From contig JAIPHA010000012.1 of the NCBI GenBank assembly GCA_021735445.1, positions 1-39,251 on the forward strand: a stretch of DNA of 39,251 nucleotides, written 5' to 3'. The DNA is from Candidatus Omnitrophota bacterium (GTDB lineage: Bacteria > Omnitrophota > Gorgyraeia > Duberdicusellales > 4484-171). The position numbers and the translations under genes are program-made. The notes below the pieces were generated by a model. That model was not told the origin of the DNA, ran no database searches, and saw only the letters and a list, made by a program, of their open reading frames with translations. The first letter of the stretch is position 1. Every line of letters begins with the position of its first letter. This document shows, one piece after another, positions 32,170-39,251 of the stretch.

Positions 32170-33444
32170 TTATGATTTATTTGTTTTAATTATTTCTTTT
32201 GCTTCTTTTAATTCCTGCCCTTTTGTTTTTAAGCCTTTATCCAGTTTCCGGTAAAACAACTCTTTTAAAACTTCTCCCATAAACGACGAAGATTGAATGC
32301 CAATTTTTTTTAAATCTCTCCCCTTGACCTTTATTTTTTGTTGAGATAAAACTTCTAAAAACAATCGGATATTTTTCCGCAGATTTTTTTTGGGAAAATA
32401 AGCATAAAAAAAGACCAGGGCCTCCGGGCTGTAGCTTTTTAATCTTTTATAAATATCACTGGCTTTTCTCTTATGATCCAACTTCTTTATTTTGCCTAAA
32501 TCCTCCTTAATTGAGATAGCTTGATCCCGCTGGTTTTTCCTGAATCCAAATCGGTTAATTACTTCTAAATATTTTTCATCGGATAAATTTAGTAAAATAC
32601 CGGCTAGATAAACCACCCAGCTTTTAATCTCATTGCTTTCTTTAAATTCTTTCTTATAAAATTTTATTGCTGATTGAGCTCTGATAAAAAACCTAAAATC
32701 ATTTTTATTTAATATTACCGATTCATCTATGAAATTAAAATTCTCAAGCGAATAAAGCCTCTTGATATATCTATAAGGCCTGGCTTCACTAAGAAAAAGA
32801 ATCAATTCATTGCGAAGGCGGTGAGGATGGACCAATTGTAAGGCACCGGCTTCTATAGCATTTTTCATCAAAAGAAAAGTTTTTGGTTCTACCCTGAAAG
32901 AAAAACGTTGTTCGAACCTTACCGCCCGCAATATTCTTAAAGGGTCATCTAAAAAACTTTCCGGATACAATATGCGTATCAACCCATTTTTAAGGTCTCG
33001 GCGGCCGCCGTAGAAATCTATCAATTGGCCATAATTCTTTTTATTTAAGCTTATCGCCATAGCATTTATAGAAAAATCCCTTCTGGCCAAATCTTTCTCT
33101 AAAAAAGATACCCTTACCTTAGGCAACGCTCCATAGTGTGGGTATTTTTCCTGGCGGGCTGTCGCAAAATCTATCTTATGATTGCCATAATAAAGAGTAG
33201 CTGTACCAAAACTATGGTGCTTGCGAAAGCTTTTATTCAGGTATTCCGCCAGCCTTTTGACCAATAAAATAGCATCGCCTTCGACTGCAATATCTAAATC
33301 AAAAACAGGCCGGTTAAGCAATAGGTCGCGCACGACTCCTCCTACTAAATAAATATTGTATCCTGACTTTTGCGCGATTTTTGAAGACACTCTTAAAATA
33401 TTTTTAAATTGAGGAGTCAGTTTTTTTAATCTGCTATTTGTCAC
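32170..33444 (-). CDS. cca: CCA-adding/poly(A) polymerase-family tRNA nucleotidyltransferase
   Basis: This 424-aa class II enzyme has IYLVGGVVRDLLL (31-43), the metal-binding DLDIAVEGD, KIDFATARQEKYP, the hinge block LARRDFSINAMAISL, and DDPLRILRAVRFEQRFSF (nucleotide recognition). The C-terminal helical part is longer than in minimal enzymes. Whether it adds all of CCA or only A or CC cannot be told without comparison. Start is GTG at 33444, preceded by AAGGCGG and lying within the end of the recombinase gene (11-bp overlap). Confidence 0.88.
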   Translation of the reverse strand: MTNSRLKKLTPQFKNILRVSSKIAQKSGYNIYLVGGVVRDLLLNRPVFDLDIAVEGDAILLVKRLAEYLNKSFRKHHSFGTATLYYGNHKIDFATARQEKYPHYGALPKVRVSFLEKDLARRDFSINAMAISLNKKNYGQLIDFYGGRRDLKNGLIRILYPESFLDDPLRILRAVRFEQRFSFRVEPKTFLLMKNAIEAGALQLVHPHRLRNELILFLSEARPYRYIKRLYSLENFNFIDESVILNKNDFRFFIRAQSAIKFYKKEFKESNEIKSWVVYLAGILLNLSDEKYLEVINRFGFRKNQRDQAISIKEDLGKIKKLDHKRKASDIYKRLKSYSPEALVFFYAYFPKKNLRKNIRLFLEVLSQQKIKVKGRDLKKIGIQSSSFMGEVLKELFYRKLDKGLKTKGQELKEAKEIIKTNKS

Positions 33445-34345
33445 CGGAACCGCCTTCTTTTTGCGCCCTGGGGTGAAATTGATTATGGATTTTCTTCAAG
33501 CGCGTTTTATTAATATGGGTATAAATTTGAGTAGTAGTTATGTCGGCATGCCCTAACATCTCCTGGACGCTGCGTAAATCCGCCCCCCCTTCAAGAAGAT
33601 GAGTGGCAAAAGAATGGCGTAAAGTATGCGGGCTGACTTTCTTTTTTATCCTTGCTTTCTTAACCATTGTTTTAATTATTTTCCACACGCTTTGCCGGCT
33701 GAGCCGATGCCCTCCCTGGGCTAAAAACAAAAAAGGCGATTGGCTTTCTTTTAGTAGTTGGGGCCTCACTTCTTCTTTATACCTTTTTATAAAATGACCA
33801 GCAAGTTTACCAAAAGGCACAATCCTTTCTTTAGACCCTTTACCCTTGCATTTAATAAAACCTACCTCTAAATTAACATCCTGCATTCTTAACTCGACTA
33901 ATTCGGAAACCCGCAACCCGCTGGCATAGATAATTTCTAAAATCGCTCTGGCCCGCAACCCTTGGTTTTTTTTTAAATTCGGCGCTTTAAGCACTTTAGC
34001 GACTTCTTGCGAGGTTAAATATGAAGGTATTTTCTTTTCCAGCTTTGGCGACTCGATTAAAGTAGAAGGGTTGTTCGGCATAATTTTTTCCCGAAGCAGA
34101 AATTGGTGAAAACTTTTAACCGTTGAAAGAATCCTGGAAATAGTCCCCACAGAAAGCAAACCCCGAAGAGAAAAAATAAACTCGGTAAGGTCTTGCCTTT
34201 TTATTTCCCTGGGATTAGTAATTCCTAACTTAGCTAAATATTTTCTATATTTAGCTAAATCGGCTTTATATGACTTTATAGAATTTGAAGACAGCCCCTT
34301 TTCGACCCTTAAATAATCAAAAAATGCTTCAATATAGGTATTCAT
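33434..34345 (-). CDS. xerD: XerC/XerD-type tyrosine recombinase
   Basis: The 303-aa protein has an N-terminal SAM-like core-binding domain (about 1-85) and a catalytic domain. ASGLRVSELVELR holds the first arginine, CKGKGSKERIVPFG the lysine, HTLRHSFATHLLEGGADLR the His-x-x-Arg pair, and GHADITTTQIYTHI the last histidine and the tyrosine nucleophile. Length and motifs match chromosome-dimer resolvases rather than phage integrases. XerD versus XerC is unresolved. No dif site was recognised here. Confidence 0.9.
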   Translation of the reverse strand: MNTYIEAFFDYLRVEKGLSSNSIKSYKADLAKYRKYLAKLGITNPREIKRQDLTEFIFSLRGLLSVGTISRILSTVKSFHQFLLREKIMPNNPSTLIESPKLEKKIPSYLTSQEVAKVLKAPNLKKNQGLRARAILEIIYASGLRVSELVELRMQDVNLEVGFIKCKGKGSKERIVPFGKLAGHFIKRYKEEVRPQLLKESQSPFLFLAQGGHRLSRQSVWKIIKTMVKKARIKKKVSPHTLRHSFATHLLEGGADLRSVQEMLGHADITTTQIYTHINKTRLKKIHNQFHPRAQKEGGSGDK

Positions 34346-34429
34346 CTAAAATCATAGAACGCTTAAAAATTTGTTTTTTATAACTCCGTTTCTTTCGTTT
34401 GTCGACATAGTACAAAAGATTAAACAGTT

Positions 34430-35047
34430 TCAAACAGCCAAGAATGGATTAGTTTCTTTCTCTCTGAGTAAAGTAGTACTAGGGCCGTGCCCGGGATAAA
34501 TTACGGTATCATCGGGCAAAACCAATATTTTTTCTTTGATAGATTTTAAAATAAGCTCTCCCGAAGCTAAAGGAATATCGGTACGCCCGATAGTTTGACA
34601 AAAAAGAGTGTCTCCGCTAAAAAGCCAATTATTCAATTTTAAACAAACCGAGCCGGGACTATGGCCGGGAGTATGGATAACGGTAATTTTTGATTGATAA
34701 AAATATAGTTCTTTTTTATAAATATTAGGCTCTCTGTCTATTTTTACCGGATCGGTAAGATGGTAAAAAGAGCCGTTTTTTTTAGGATCAGAAACCAAAT
34801 CACGGCCTTGTTGGTGAAGATAATAAGGAAATTCACTGTCTCTTAAGCCGCCGATATGGTCAAAGTGAGCATGAGTCAATAAGACAAAATCAACCTTGAT
34901 ATTTTCCTCTTTTAAAAAGTTAAACAACGGCCCGGAAGACGCAGAAAGGTCAATGATAAAAGCTTTCTTAGATTGTTTATTAAAAATAAGATAGTTATTT
35001 GCCGCTAATGGGCCTGAGGGGAAAACCTTTAAGTCTAATTCAACCAT
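34430..35047 (-). CDS. Metallo-beta-lactamase-fold hydrolase (glyoxalase II-like)
   Basis: The 205-aa protein carries the metal ligands THAHFDHIGG (58-67), HTPGHSPGSVCL, SGDTLF and YPGHGPSTT, with GRTDIPLASGE typical of the YcbL/GloB-like group. It probably hydrolyses a thioester. The last residues, KETNPFL, are also family-typical. It overlaps the lipoprotein gene by 13 bp. The substrate is not predictable. Confidence 0.88.
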   Translation of the reverse strand: MVELDLKVFPSGPLAANNYLIFNKQSKKAFIIDLSASSGPLFNFLKEENIKVDFVLLTHAHFDHIGGLRDSEFPYYLHQQGRDLVSDPKKNGSFYHLTDPVKIDREPNIYKKELYFYQSKITVIHTPGHSPGSVCLKLNNWLFSGDTLFCQTIGRTDIPLASGELILKSIKEKILVLPDDTVIYPGHGPSTTLLREKETNPFLAV

Positions 35048-35517
35048 TCTTTTATATCGGTATAGGTATAATTAGAATCAAATTCTCTTTTAATATTTTG
35101 AGTTTTGCGGACAAGAGAATCTCTTTTGTACCGGCTTAAATTGGGGATTTGTTTGATTTCTTTTTGTATTTTCTTAAGCTGATTGTGTAATGGCTCTATA
35201 CTGTCTCTTCCTTCCTGGTTAAAAAAAGAGATTATCTGCTCTAAATTCATTATTGCCTCGCCGATTGCGTGCTTTTGGCGTTTATGGCTTATCCCCTTGC
35301 GCAATGCTTTAATCAGCTCCCCCAACCATCCTTTAGTGTAGAGATAATAATCGACATAGATATCGCGAGTAGGTTTTTGGGGGTATTCCTTGGGAGTTAC
35401 ATAGACCGGCACGTCTTTTTTATGTTTTTTGCGGATAAATTTTTTCCGTAAAGAATGGCAACCACTATTTAGAACCAATGCCGCCAACAAAAAAATAAAT
35501 AAAATATTTTTCTTCAT
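35035..35517 (-). CDS. Predicted lipoprotein of unknown function
   Basis: The 160-aa protein begins with a lipoprotein signal (MKKNILFIFLLAALVL, then the lipobox LNSGC with C20). A strongly basic stretch and a proline-containing linker follow. The rest is predicted helical: YYLYTKGWLGELIKALRKG (about 57-75), then NLEQIISFFNQEG and two more charged helices. No known domain is recognised. It is translationally coupled to the hydrolase gene downstream and is presumably membrane-anchored in the periplasm. Confidence 0.72.
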   Translation of the reverse strand: MKKNILFIFLLAALVLNSGCHSLRKKFIRKKHKKDVPVYVTPKEYPQKPTRDIYVDYYLYTKGWLGELIKALRKGISHKRQKHAIGEAIMNLEQIISFFNQEGRDSIEPLHNQLKKIQKEIKQIPNLSRYKRDSLVRKTQNIKREFDSNYTYTDIKEWLN

Positions 35518-35565
35518 AAGTAAAAATTATACCATATAAAACAAAAAAATCTACCGGGAGGGTTG

Positions 35566-36315
35566 CTATTTATAGTTAACTTTTTTTAGGTAAAGCCCCT
35601 GGGCCGGAGCCGGCTTTTTTATAAATATGCTTTCTTTAGATAAAATTTTACCTATTCGCCCAACTTCAATCCCCCCATCTCCGGCTTCAACTAAAAAAGA
35701 AACTATGTTTCTTGCCATTTGACGCAAAAACCCGTCTGCTTTGAGATTAATATAGATAAAACCCTTTTGTTTTATTATGGTTAGGCTCTTTAAGTCCCTT
35801 TTGCAGCTTTTATACTTCTTGGCATCTTTAGCAAAACAATAAAAACTTCTCCTGCCGGTTATCTTTTTAGCAGCGGCACGCATCAAACCTAAATCTAACT
35901 GATCCGGCAGAAACCAGGAAAAATTATGCCAAAAAACAGAAGGCTCCTTATGATTATAAATTATATAGCTATAAATTTTTGACTTTGCCATAAATCTGGA
36001 ATGAAAATCCAAAGGAACTTCCTTTACTCTTTTTATTTTTATATCATCCGGCAATCTTCTATTTAAAGGTTTCTTAATATTTTTAAGGGGGATTTGTGTG
36101 TCGATTTTAAAATTCAAAGGGTGAGCCTTAGCATGGACTCCTCTATCTGTCCTGCCGGAAGCGGTAATTTTTATTGGCTGCTTAAAAAAAGAAGATAGTT
36201 GCTCTTCTAAAACACTTTGGATAGTTATTTCTTTTTGAGTTTTTTTACGCTGAATTTGAAACCCAAAATAATTAGTTCCAATATATTCTATCTCTAAAAA
36301 AACATTCCTCTTCAT
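35566..36315 (-). CDS. truA: tRNA pseudouridine(38-40) synthase
   Basis: The 249-aa protein modifies positions 38-40 of the anticodon stem. It contains IEYIGTNYFGFQIQ (9-22), the catalytic ASGRTDRGVHAKAH (52-65), and LNRRLPDDIKI with DFHSRFMAKSKIYSYII. DGFLRQMARNIV and the closing KPAPAQGLYLKKV are also present. Length is normal. Confidence 0.95.
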   Translation of the reverse strand: MKRNVFLEIEYIGTNYFGFQIQRKKTQKEITIQSVLEEQLSSFFKQPIKITASGRTDRGVHAKAHPLNFKIDTQIPLKNIKKPLNRRLPDDIKIKRVKEVPLDFHSRFMAKSKIYSYIIYNHKEPSVFWHNFSWFLPDQLDLGLMRAAAKKITGRRSFYCFAKDAKKYKSCKRDLKSLTIIKQKGFIYINLKADGFLRQMARNIVSFLVEAGDGGIEVGRIGKILSKESIFIKKPAPAQGLYLKKVNYK

Positions 36316-36342
36316 ATACAGGGATAATAAGAATTGCTTTGT

Positions 36343-37365
36343 TTAAAGGTTTTCGGCAATTTGGACCGCGTTAAGGGCTGCGCCTTTGCGTAAGTTATCC
36401 GCAACCGCCCAGATCCAAAAACAATTTTTTTCGGATGAATCCGCGCGCAGCCTTCCCAGATGAACTAAATCACTGCCTTCTGCGCCTAGAGCAAGGGGTA
36501 ATTGAGAATTGCTTTCTGAAAAATTAACACCTTGGGAATCAACTAAAACTTTTCTTATTTCTTCCAGGCTGGCCGGTTGAACAGTCTTAAAATAAATTGA
36601 CTCAGAATGAGAAGTGAATACCGGGACACGAACACAGGTAGAAGATATTTTAATCTTATTATCTCCATAAATCTTATGAGATTCGTCGACAACTTTTTGT
36701 TCTTCGCTGGTAAATCCATCCTGATTAAAACTTCCAATCTGAGGCAAGGCATTAAAAGCAATTTGGTCGGTAAAACTGCTTTCTGTCCCATTTCTATCTT
36801 TATCTAATTGATTAAAATATTTTTTATCTTTATTTTTTTCAACTATATATTTAGTCTCCTCCCAGAGAGATTGAGCTGAGGCCCGGCCTCCGCCGCTGGT
36901 TGCCTGCAGGCTGGTCATAACTATTCTTTCTAAACCAAACCGTTTAAAAACACCTCCTAAGGCTACTACCATCTGAATTGTTGTGCAATTGGGGTTAGCG
37001 ATAAGGCCTTTATTTTTATCAATATCGCTTTTATTTATTTCGGGGACCACTAAAGGTACGTCTGGCTTAAGGCGGAAATCTTTACCATTGTCAATAACAA
37101 CAGCGCCTTTTTCGATAAATTTATGAGCATATTGAACGCTTGCGCCTTTGGCGCCTTCGGTTCCGGCAAAAAAAGCGATATTAATATTGTCAAAGTTCTG
37201 GTCAGAGATAGCCTCAACTTGATAACTATCCCGGCCTATTTTAATCTCCCGTTTGGTGCGGGCAAAAACTCTTATCCTATCAGCGGGAAAATTTCTTTCC
37301 TTTAATATCTTTAATATTTCAATTCCTACTGCTCCTACACCAACTACCGCAACATTTTTTCCCAT
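36343..37365 (-). CDS. asd: Aspartate-semialdehyde dehydrogenase
   Basis: This 340-aa NADPH enzyme reduces aspartyl phosphate, feeding threonine, methionine, lysine and meso-DAP synthesis. It has VVGVGAVGIEILKIL (6-20), the catalytic cysteine in ANPNCTTIQMVVAL, LQATSGGGRASAQSLWEE, and the histidine in RVPVFTSHSESIYF. The supply of DAP links it functionally to the MurE type seen in this window. GAGGT precedes its ATG by 9 nt. Confidence 0.95.
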   Translation of the reverse strand: MGKNVAVVGVGAVGIEILKILKERNFPADRIRVFARTKREIKIGRDSYQVEAISDQNFDNINIAFFAGTEGAKGASVQYAHKFIEKGAVVIDNGKDFRLKPDVPLVVPEINKSDIDKNKGLIANPNCTTIQMVVALGGVFKRFGLERIVMTSLQATSGGGRASAQSLWEETKYIVEKNKDKKYFNQLDKDRNGTESSFTDQIAFNALPQIGSFNQDGFTSEEQKVVDESHKIYGDNKIKISSTCVRVPVFTSHSESIYFKTVQPASLEEIRKVLVDSQGVNFSESNSQLPLALGAEGSDLVHLGRLRADSSEKNCFWIWAVADNLRKGAALNAVQIAENL

Positions 37366-37388
37366 GCTTATACCTCAATCGTTATTTA

Positions 37389-38456
37389 TCAATTATTAAT
37401 TATTCCTTTTACCACTAAATCCCCAACTTCCGATGTTGAATAACCCATTCTTCCCGCTCCCAAGGAATTTAACTTTTCCCGGACAACCTTAATTACGGAG
37501 TTATCAACCGCCTGGGCAGCCTCAACTTCTCCAATTTGATTAAGCAGCATTGCCAGCGCAGATATCGCTGCCAAAGGGTTAATTTTTTCTTGGCCGGTAT
37601 ACTTAGGAGCACTGCCGCCAATCGGCTCAAACATGCTAACCCCTTGAGGGTTAATATTCCCACCGGCAGCTATCCCCATCCCACCCTGAATCATGGCGCC
37701 TAAATCAGTTATTATATCTCCGAACATATTGTCGGTAACAATAACGTCGAACCATTCGGGATTCTTGACCATCCACATACAAGTTGCATCAACATGCGCA
37801 TAATCGGTTTTTACTTCAGGGTATTCTTTTGCTACCTGGTCAAACACTCTTTGCCAAAGAGAAAACGCATAAGTTAAAACATTAGTCTTTCCACAAAGGG
37901 TAACCTTTTTCTGCCGGTTTAGTTTTTTGGCGCATTCAAAGGCGTACCTAATGCACCTTTCTACTCCCTTATAAGAATTAATACTTTCCTGAATCGCCAC
38001 CTCATCTTTAGTGCCTTTACGCAAAAACCCACCGGCCCCGCAGTACAACCCTTCTGTATTTTCTCTAACTACGGTAAAATTAACATTTTGCTCCTCTCTG
38101 AGGCCTAAAGGGCAATATTTTTTATCATATAAAACAACCGGGCGTAAATTAATATATTGGTCTAGTTCAAAACGCAAACGTAACAAGATCCCCTGCTCTA
38201 AGATTCCCGGTTTTACATCGGGGTGGCCGATTGCCCCCAAATATATAGCGTCAAAACCCTTCAACTCACCAACTGCAGAATCAGGCAAGGCTTCACCGGT
38301 CCTTAAGTATCTATCCCCGCCAAAATCATATTCTACTGTTTCATAATCAACCCCGTACTTGCCTGCAACCGCTTCTAAAACTTTCAATCCCTCCCTTACA
38401 ACTTCGGGCCCTGTCCCGTCTCCGCCTACTACCGCGATTTTATGCTTTTTTGCCAT
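37389..38456 (-). CDS. leuB: 3-isopropylmalate dehydrogenase
   Basis: The 355-aa protein belongs to the beta-decarboxylating dehydrogenase family. [17 protein letters not shown] (11-27), [16 protein letters not shown] (substrate-binding arginines), [38 protein letters not shown] and [18 protein letters not shown] are visible. Neighbours leuD and leuC support leucine synthesis; tartrate or isocitrate dehydrogenase relatives share these motifs. AGGAG precedes the ATG by 9 nt. Confidence 0.88.
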   Translation of the reverse strand: MAKKHKIAVVGGDGTGPEVVREGLKVLEAVAGKYGVDYETVEYDFGGDRYLRTGEALPDSAVGELKGFDAIYLGAIGHPDVKPGILEQGILLRLRFELDQYINLRPVVLYDKKYCPLGLREEQNVNFTVVRENTEGLYCGAGGFLRKGTKDEVAIQESINSYKGVERCIRYAFECAKKLNRQKKVTLCGKTNVLTYAFSLWQRVFDQVAKEYPEVKTDYAHVDATCMWMVKNPEWFDVIVTDNMFGDIITDLGAMIQGGMGIAAGGNINPQGVSMFEPIGGSAPKYTGQEKINPLAAISALAMLLNQIGEVEAAQAVDNSVIKVVREKLNSLGAGRMGYSTSEVGDLVVKGIINN

Positions 38457-38550
38457 TGTTTTATCTCCTCGTATAATCTGTTAATATCTCGAAATAATCA
38501 ATCACCAAACTTTCCTCTGATTTGTGCTTGGTTTTGTTAAAATTTTTTCT

Positions 38551-38591
38551 TTCCTGTATTTTGCATCTTGGTTATTTCCTGCTTGCATCTT
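38551..38591. repeat. Short imperfect direct repeat in the leuD-leuB gap
   Basis: TTCCTG followed by TTGCATCTT occurs at 38551-38569 and again at 38576-38591, with spacers of 4 and 1 nt. It lies just past the leuD stop in a 137-bp gap that otherwise holds the leuB leader. It may be a decayed relic of a dispersed repeat, or chance in AT-rich DNA. Confidence 0.4.
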
Positions 38592-38593
38592 AC

Positions 38594-39088
38594 TTATTGT
38601 TTTTTATCTCTGATCCAATTTATAAGGCCGCCTTTTTCTATGATTTTTTGCAAAAATGAAGGAAAGGATTTTGTGTAATAAGTTTTATTTTCAGTCTTAT
38701 TCTTAATAACGCCTTTGGCTAAATCAGCCTCAATTAAAACGCCCTCTCCGATTTCTTTCACTTGGGCTAACTCTATAATTGGCAAACCTATGTTTATGGA
38801 ATTTCTAAAAAAAATCCTGGCAAAACTGGCTGCTATCACCAAAGAAATTCCACACCCTTTAATAGCGACTGGTGCATGCTCGCGGGATGAACCACAGCCA
38901 AAATTTTCTCCAGCTACAATGATATCTCCTTTTTTTACCTTTTTGGGAAATTGGGAATCAATATTTTCCATGCACCTAGACCCTAAAAATTCAGGATCTT
39001 GAGAATCCAGATATTTAGCGGCAATTATATCATCGGTATTAATATTATTGCCTAATTTGTGAACTTTGCCTTTAATAATCATATTCAT
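38594..39088 (-). CDS. leuD: 3-isopropylmalate dehydratase small subunit
   Basis: The 164-aa swivelling subunit pairs with LeuC to isomerise isopropylmalate. It has [14 protein letters not shown] (14-27), the conserved [19 protein letters not shown] (60-78), [17 protein letters not shown], and a C-terminal strand region. This form also occurs in homoaconitase-like enzymes, but leuB next door supports leucine. The ATG lacks a visible Shine-Dalgarno; a heptamer array begins 9 nt upstream. Confidence 0.92.
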   Translation of the reverse strand: MNMIIKGKVHKLGNNINTDDIIAAKYLDSQDPEFLGSRCMENIDSQFPKKVKKGDIIVAGENFGCGSSREHAPVAIKGCGISLVIAASFARIFFRNSINIGLPIIELAQVKEIGEGVLIEADLAKGVIKNKTENKTYYTKSFPSFLQKIIEKGGLINWIRDKKQ

Positions 39089-39097
39089 CTAATTAAA

Positions 39098-39160
39098 GTC
39101 ACAAGTTTTATGTCACAAGTCACAAGTTAACATGTGACATGTGACATGTGACATGTGACT
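39098..39160. repeat. Palindromic heptamer element 3 (leuC-leuD spacer)
   Basis: The left arm is GTCACAA, GTTTTAT, GTCACAA, GTCACAA (39098-39125). The centre is GTTAACA. The right arm is TGTGACA three times and TGTGACT (39133-39160). All are in 7-bp register, with the same arm orientation as the other two elements and no gene between arms. It starts 9 nt before leuD and ends 29 nt after the leuC stop. Confidence 0.93.
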
Positions 39161-39189
39161 TAATACATATAACTTTCATCCCCTCTCCT

Positions 39190-39251
39190 CTAAATAACTG
39201 CGGCAGGATGGGTGATCTTGCCGGTTATACTGCTTGCAGCTGCTACAGCTG
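39190..39251 (-). CDS. leuC: 3' end of 3-isopropylmalate dehydratase large subunit (partial)
   Basis: The minus strand from the window edge reads AVAAASSITGKITHPAAVI and stops at TAG (39192-39190). The closing AVAAAS-x-x-TG-x-ITHP pattern is the usual LeuC C-terminus, and leuD follows, so the assignment is secure although only 19 codons are visible. Confidence 0.85.
   Translation of the reverse strand, partial: AVAAASSITGKITHPAAVI

Noticed and set aside
33434-34345. Recombinase as part of an integrated element
   Set aside because: Length and motifs match housekeeping Xer enzymes and its neighbours are core genes; no attachment repeats were seen.
34346-34429. Promoter or 18-codon reading frame before xerD
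   Set aside because: TTGAAA is present but the best -10 (TACTAT) gives a 15-bp spacer, and the tiny frame has no ribosome site or recognisable content.
38457-38593. Promoter before leuB with TTGATT and GATTAT
   Set aside because: The -10 match is poor and the implied transcript start falls within the leuB ribosome binding site.

Overview
The window reads as chromosome from an uncultured, AT-rich, Gram-negative, probably anaerobic bacterium. The support is a lipid A-type acyltransferase, a MurE carrying the meso-diaminopimelate motif DNPR, an NfnAB-type flavin/iron-sulfur transhydrogenase pair, and several domain styles common in candidate phyla. I suspect Omnitrophota (OP3) or a relative, but this is inferred from general gene style and no phylogenetic marker was tested. 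Apart from a transposase tail at the extreme left, every gene lies on the minus strand, so transcription runs from high to low coordinates.

Right end, about 39.25 to 32.2 kb: the 3' end of leuC, then leuD, leuB, asd, truA, a small lipoprotein, a metallo-beta-lactamase-fold hydrolase, a XerC/D-type recombinase and a CCA-adding-type nucleotidyltransferase. This mixes leucine and aspartate-family biosynthesis with tRNA maturation. At 32.1 to 29.2 kb a near-consensus promoter drives rbfA, nrnA, truB and ribF, whose genes overlap.

Centre, 29.2 to 8.8 kb: a nearly complete division and cell-wall (dcw) cluster. It opens with a consensus-like promoter and three MraZ boxes spaced exactly 10 bp apart. 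The order is mraZ, a 60-codon unknown gene, rsmH, ftsL, ftsI, murE, murF, mraY, murD, ftsW, murG, a secreted gluzincin-type peptidase, murC, murB, ddl, ftsQ and a highly degenerate ftsA-like gene. Where ftsZ would be expected there are instead two genes sharing an unnamed N-terminal domain: one continues into a helical-repeat protein, the other into an HD-GYP protein.

Left, 8.7 to 0.39 kb: a second unit with its own extended -10 promoter carries a diacylglycerol-glycosyltransferase-type GT28 enzyme, a lipid A-type acyltransferase, a four-helix-bundle (23S IVS/S23 family) gene, a GT2 glycosyltransferase, pcm, a small membrane protein, nfnA and nfnB. It ends at a strong terminator. A separate gltB-like FMN protein follows with its own terminator, and beyond it lies a transposase remnant.

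The most unusual signal is a family of heptamer-repeat elements, units GTCACAN facing TGTGACN, at three operon-internal spacers: acyltransferase/GT2, murF/mraY and leuC/leuD. All three have the same geometry: 28 to 32 nt after the upstream stop codon and 9 to 11 nt before the next start codon, where the Shine-Dalgarno would normally lie. One copy encloses the four-helix-bundle gene between its arms; the other two have arms only. This resembles an autonomous element with gene-less derivatives and may be an undescribed mobile or regulatory system.
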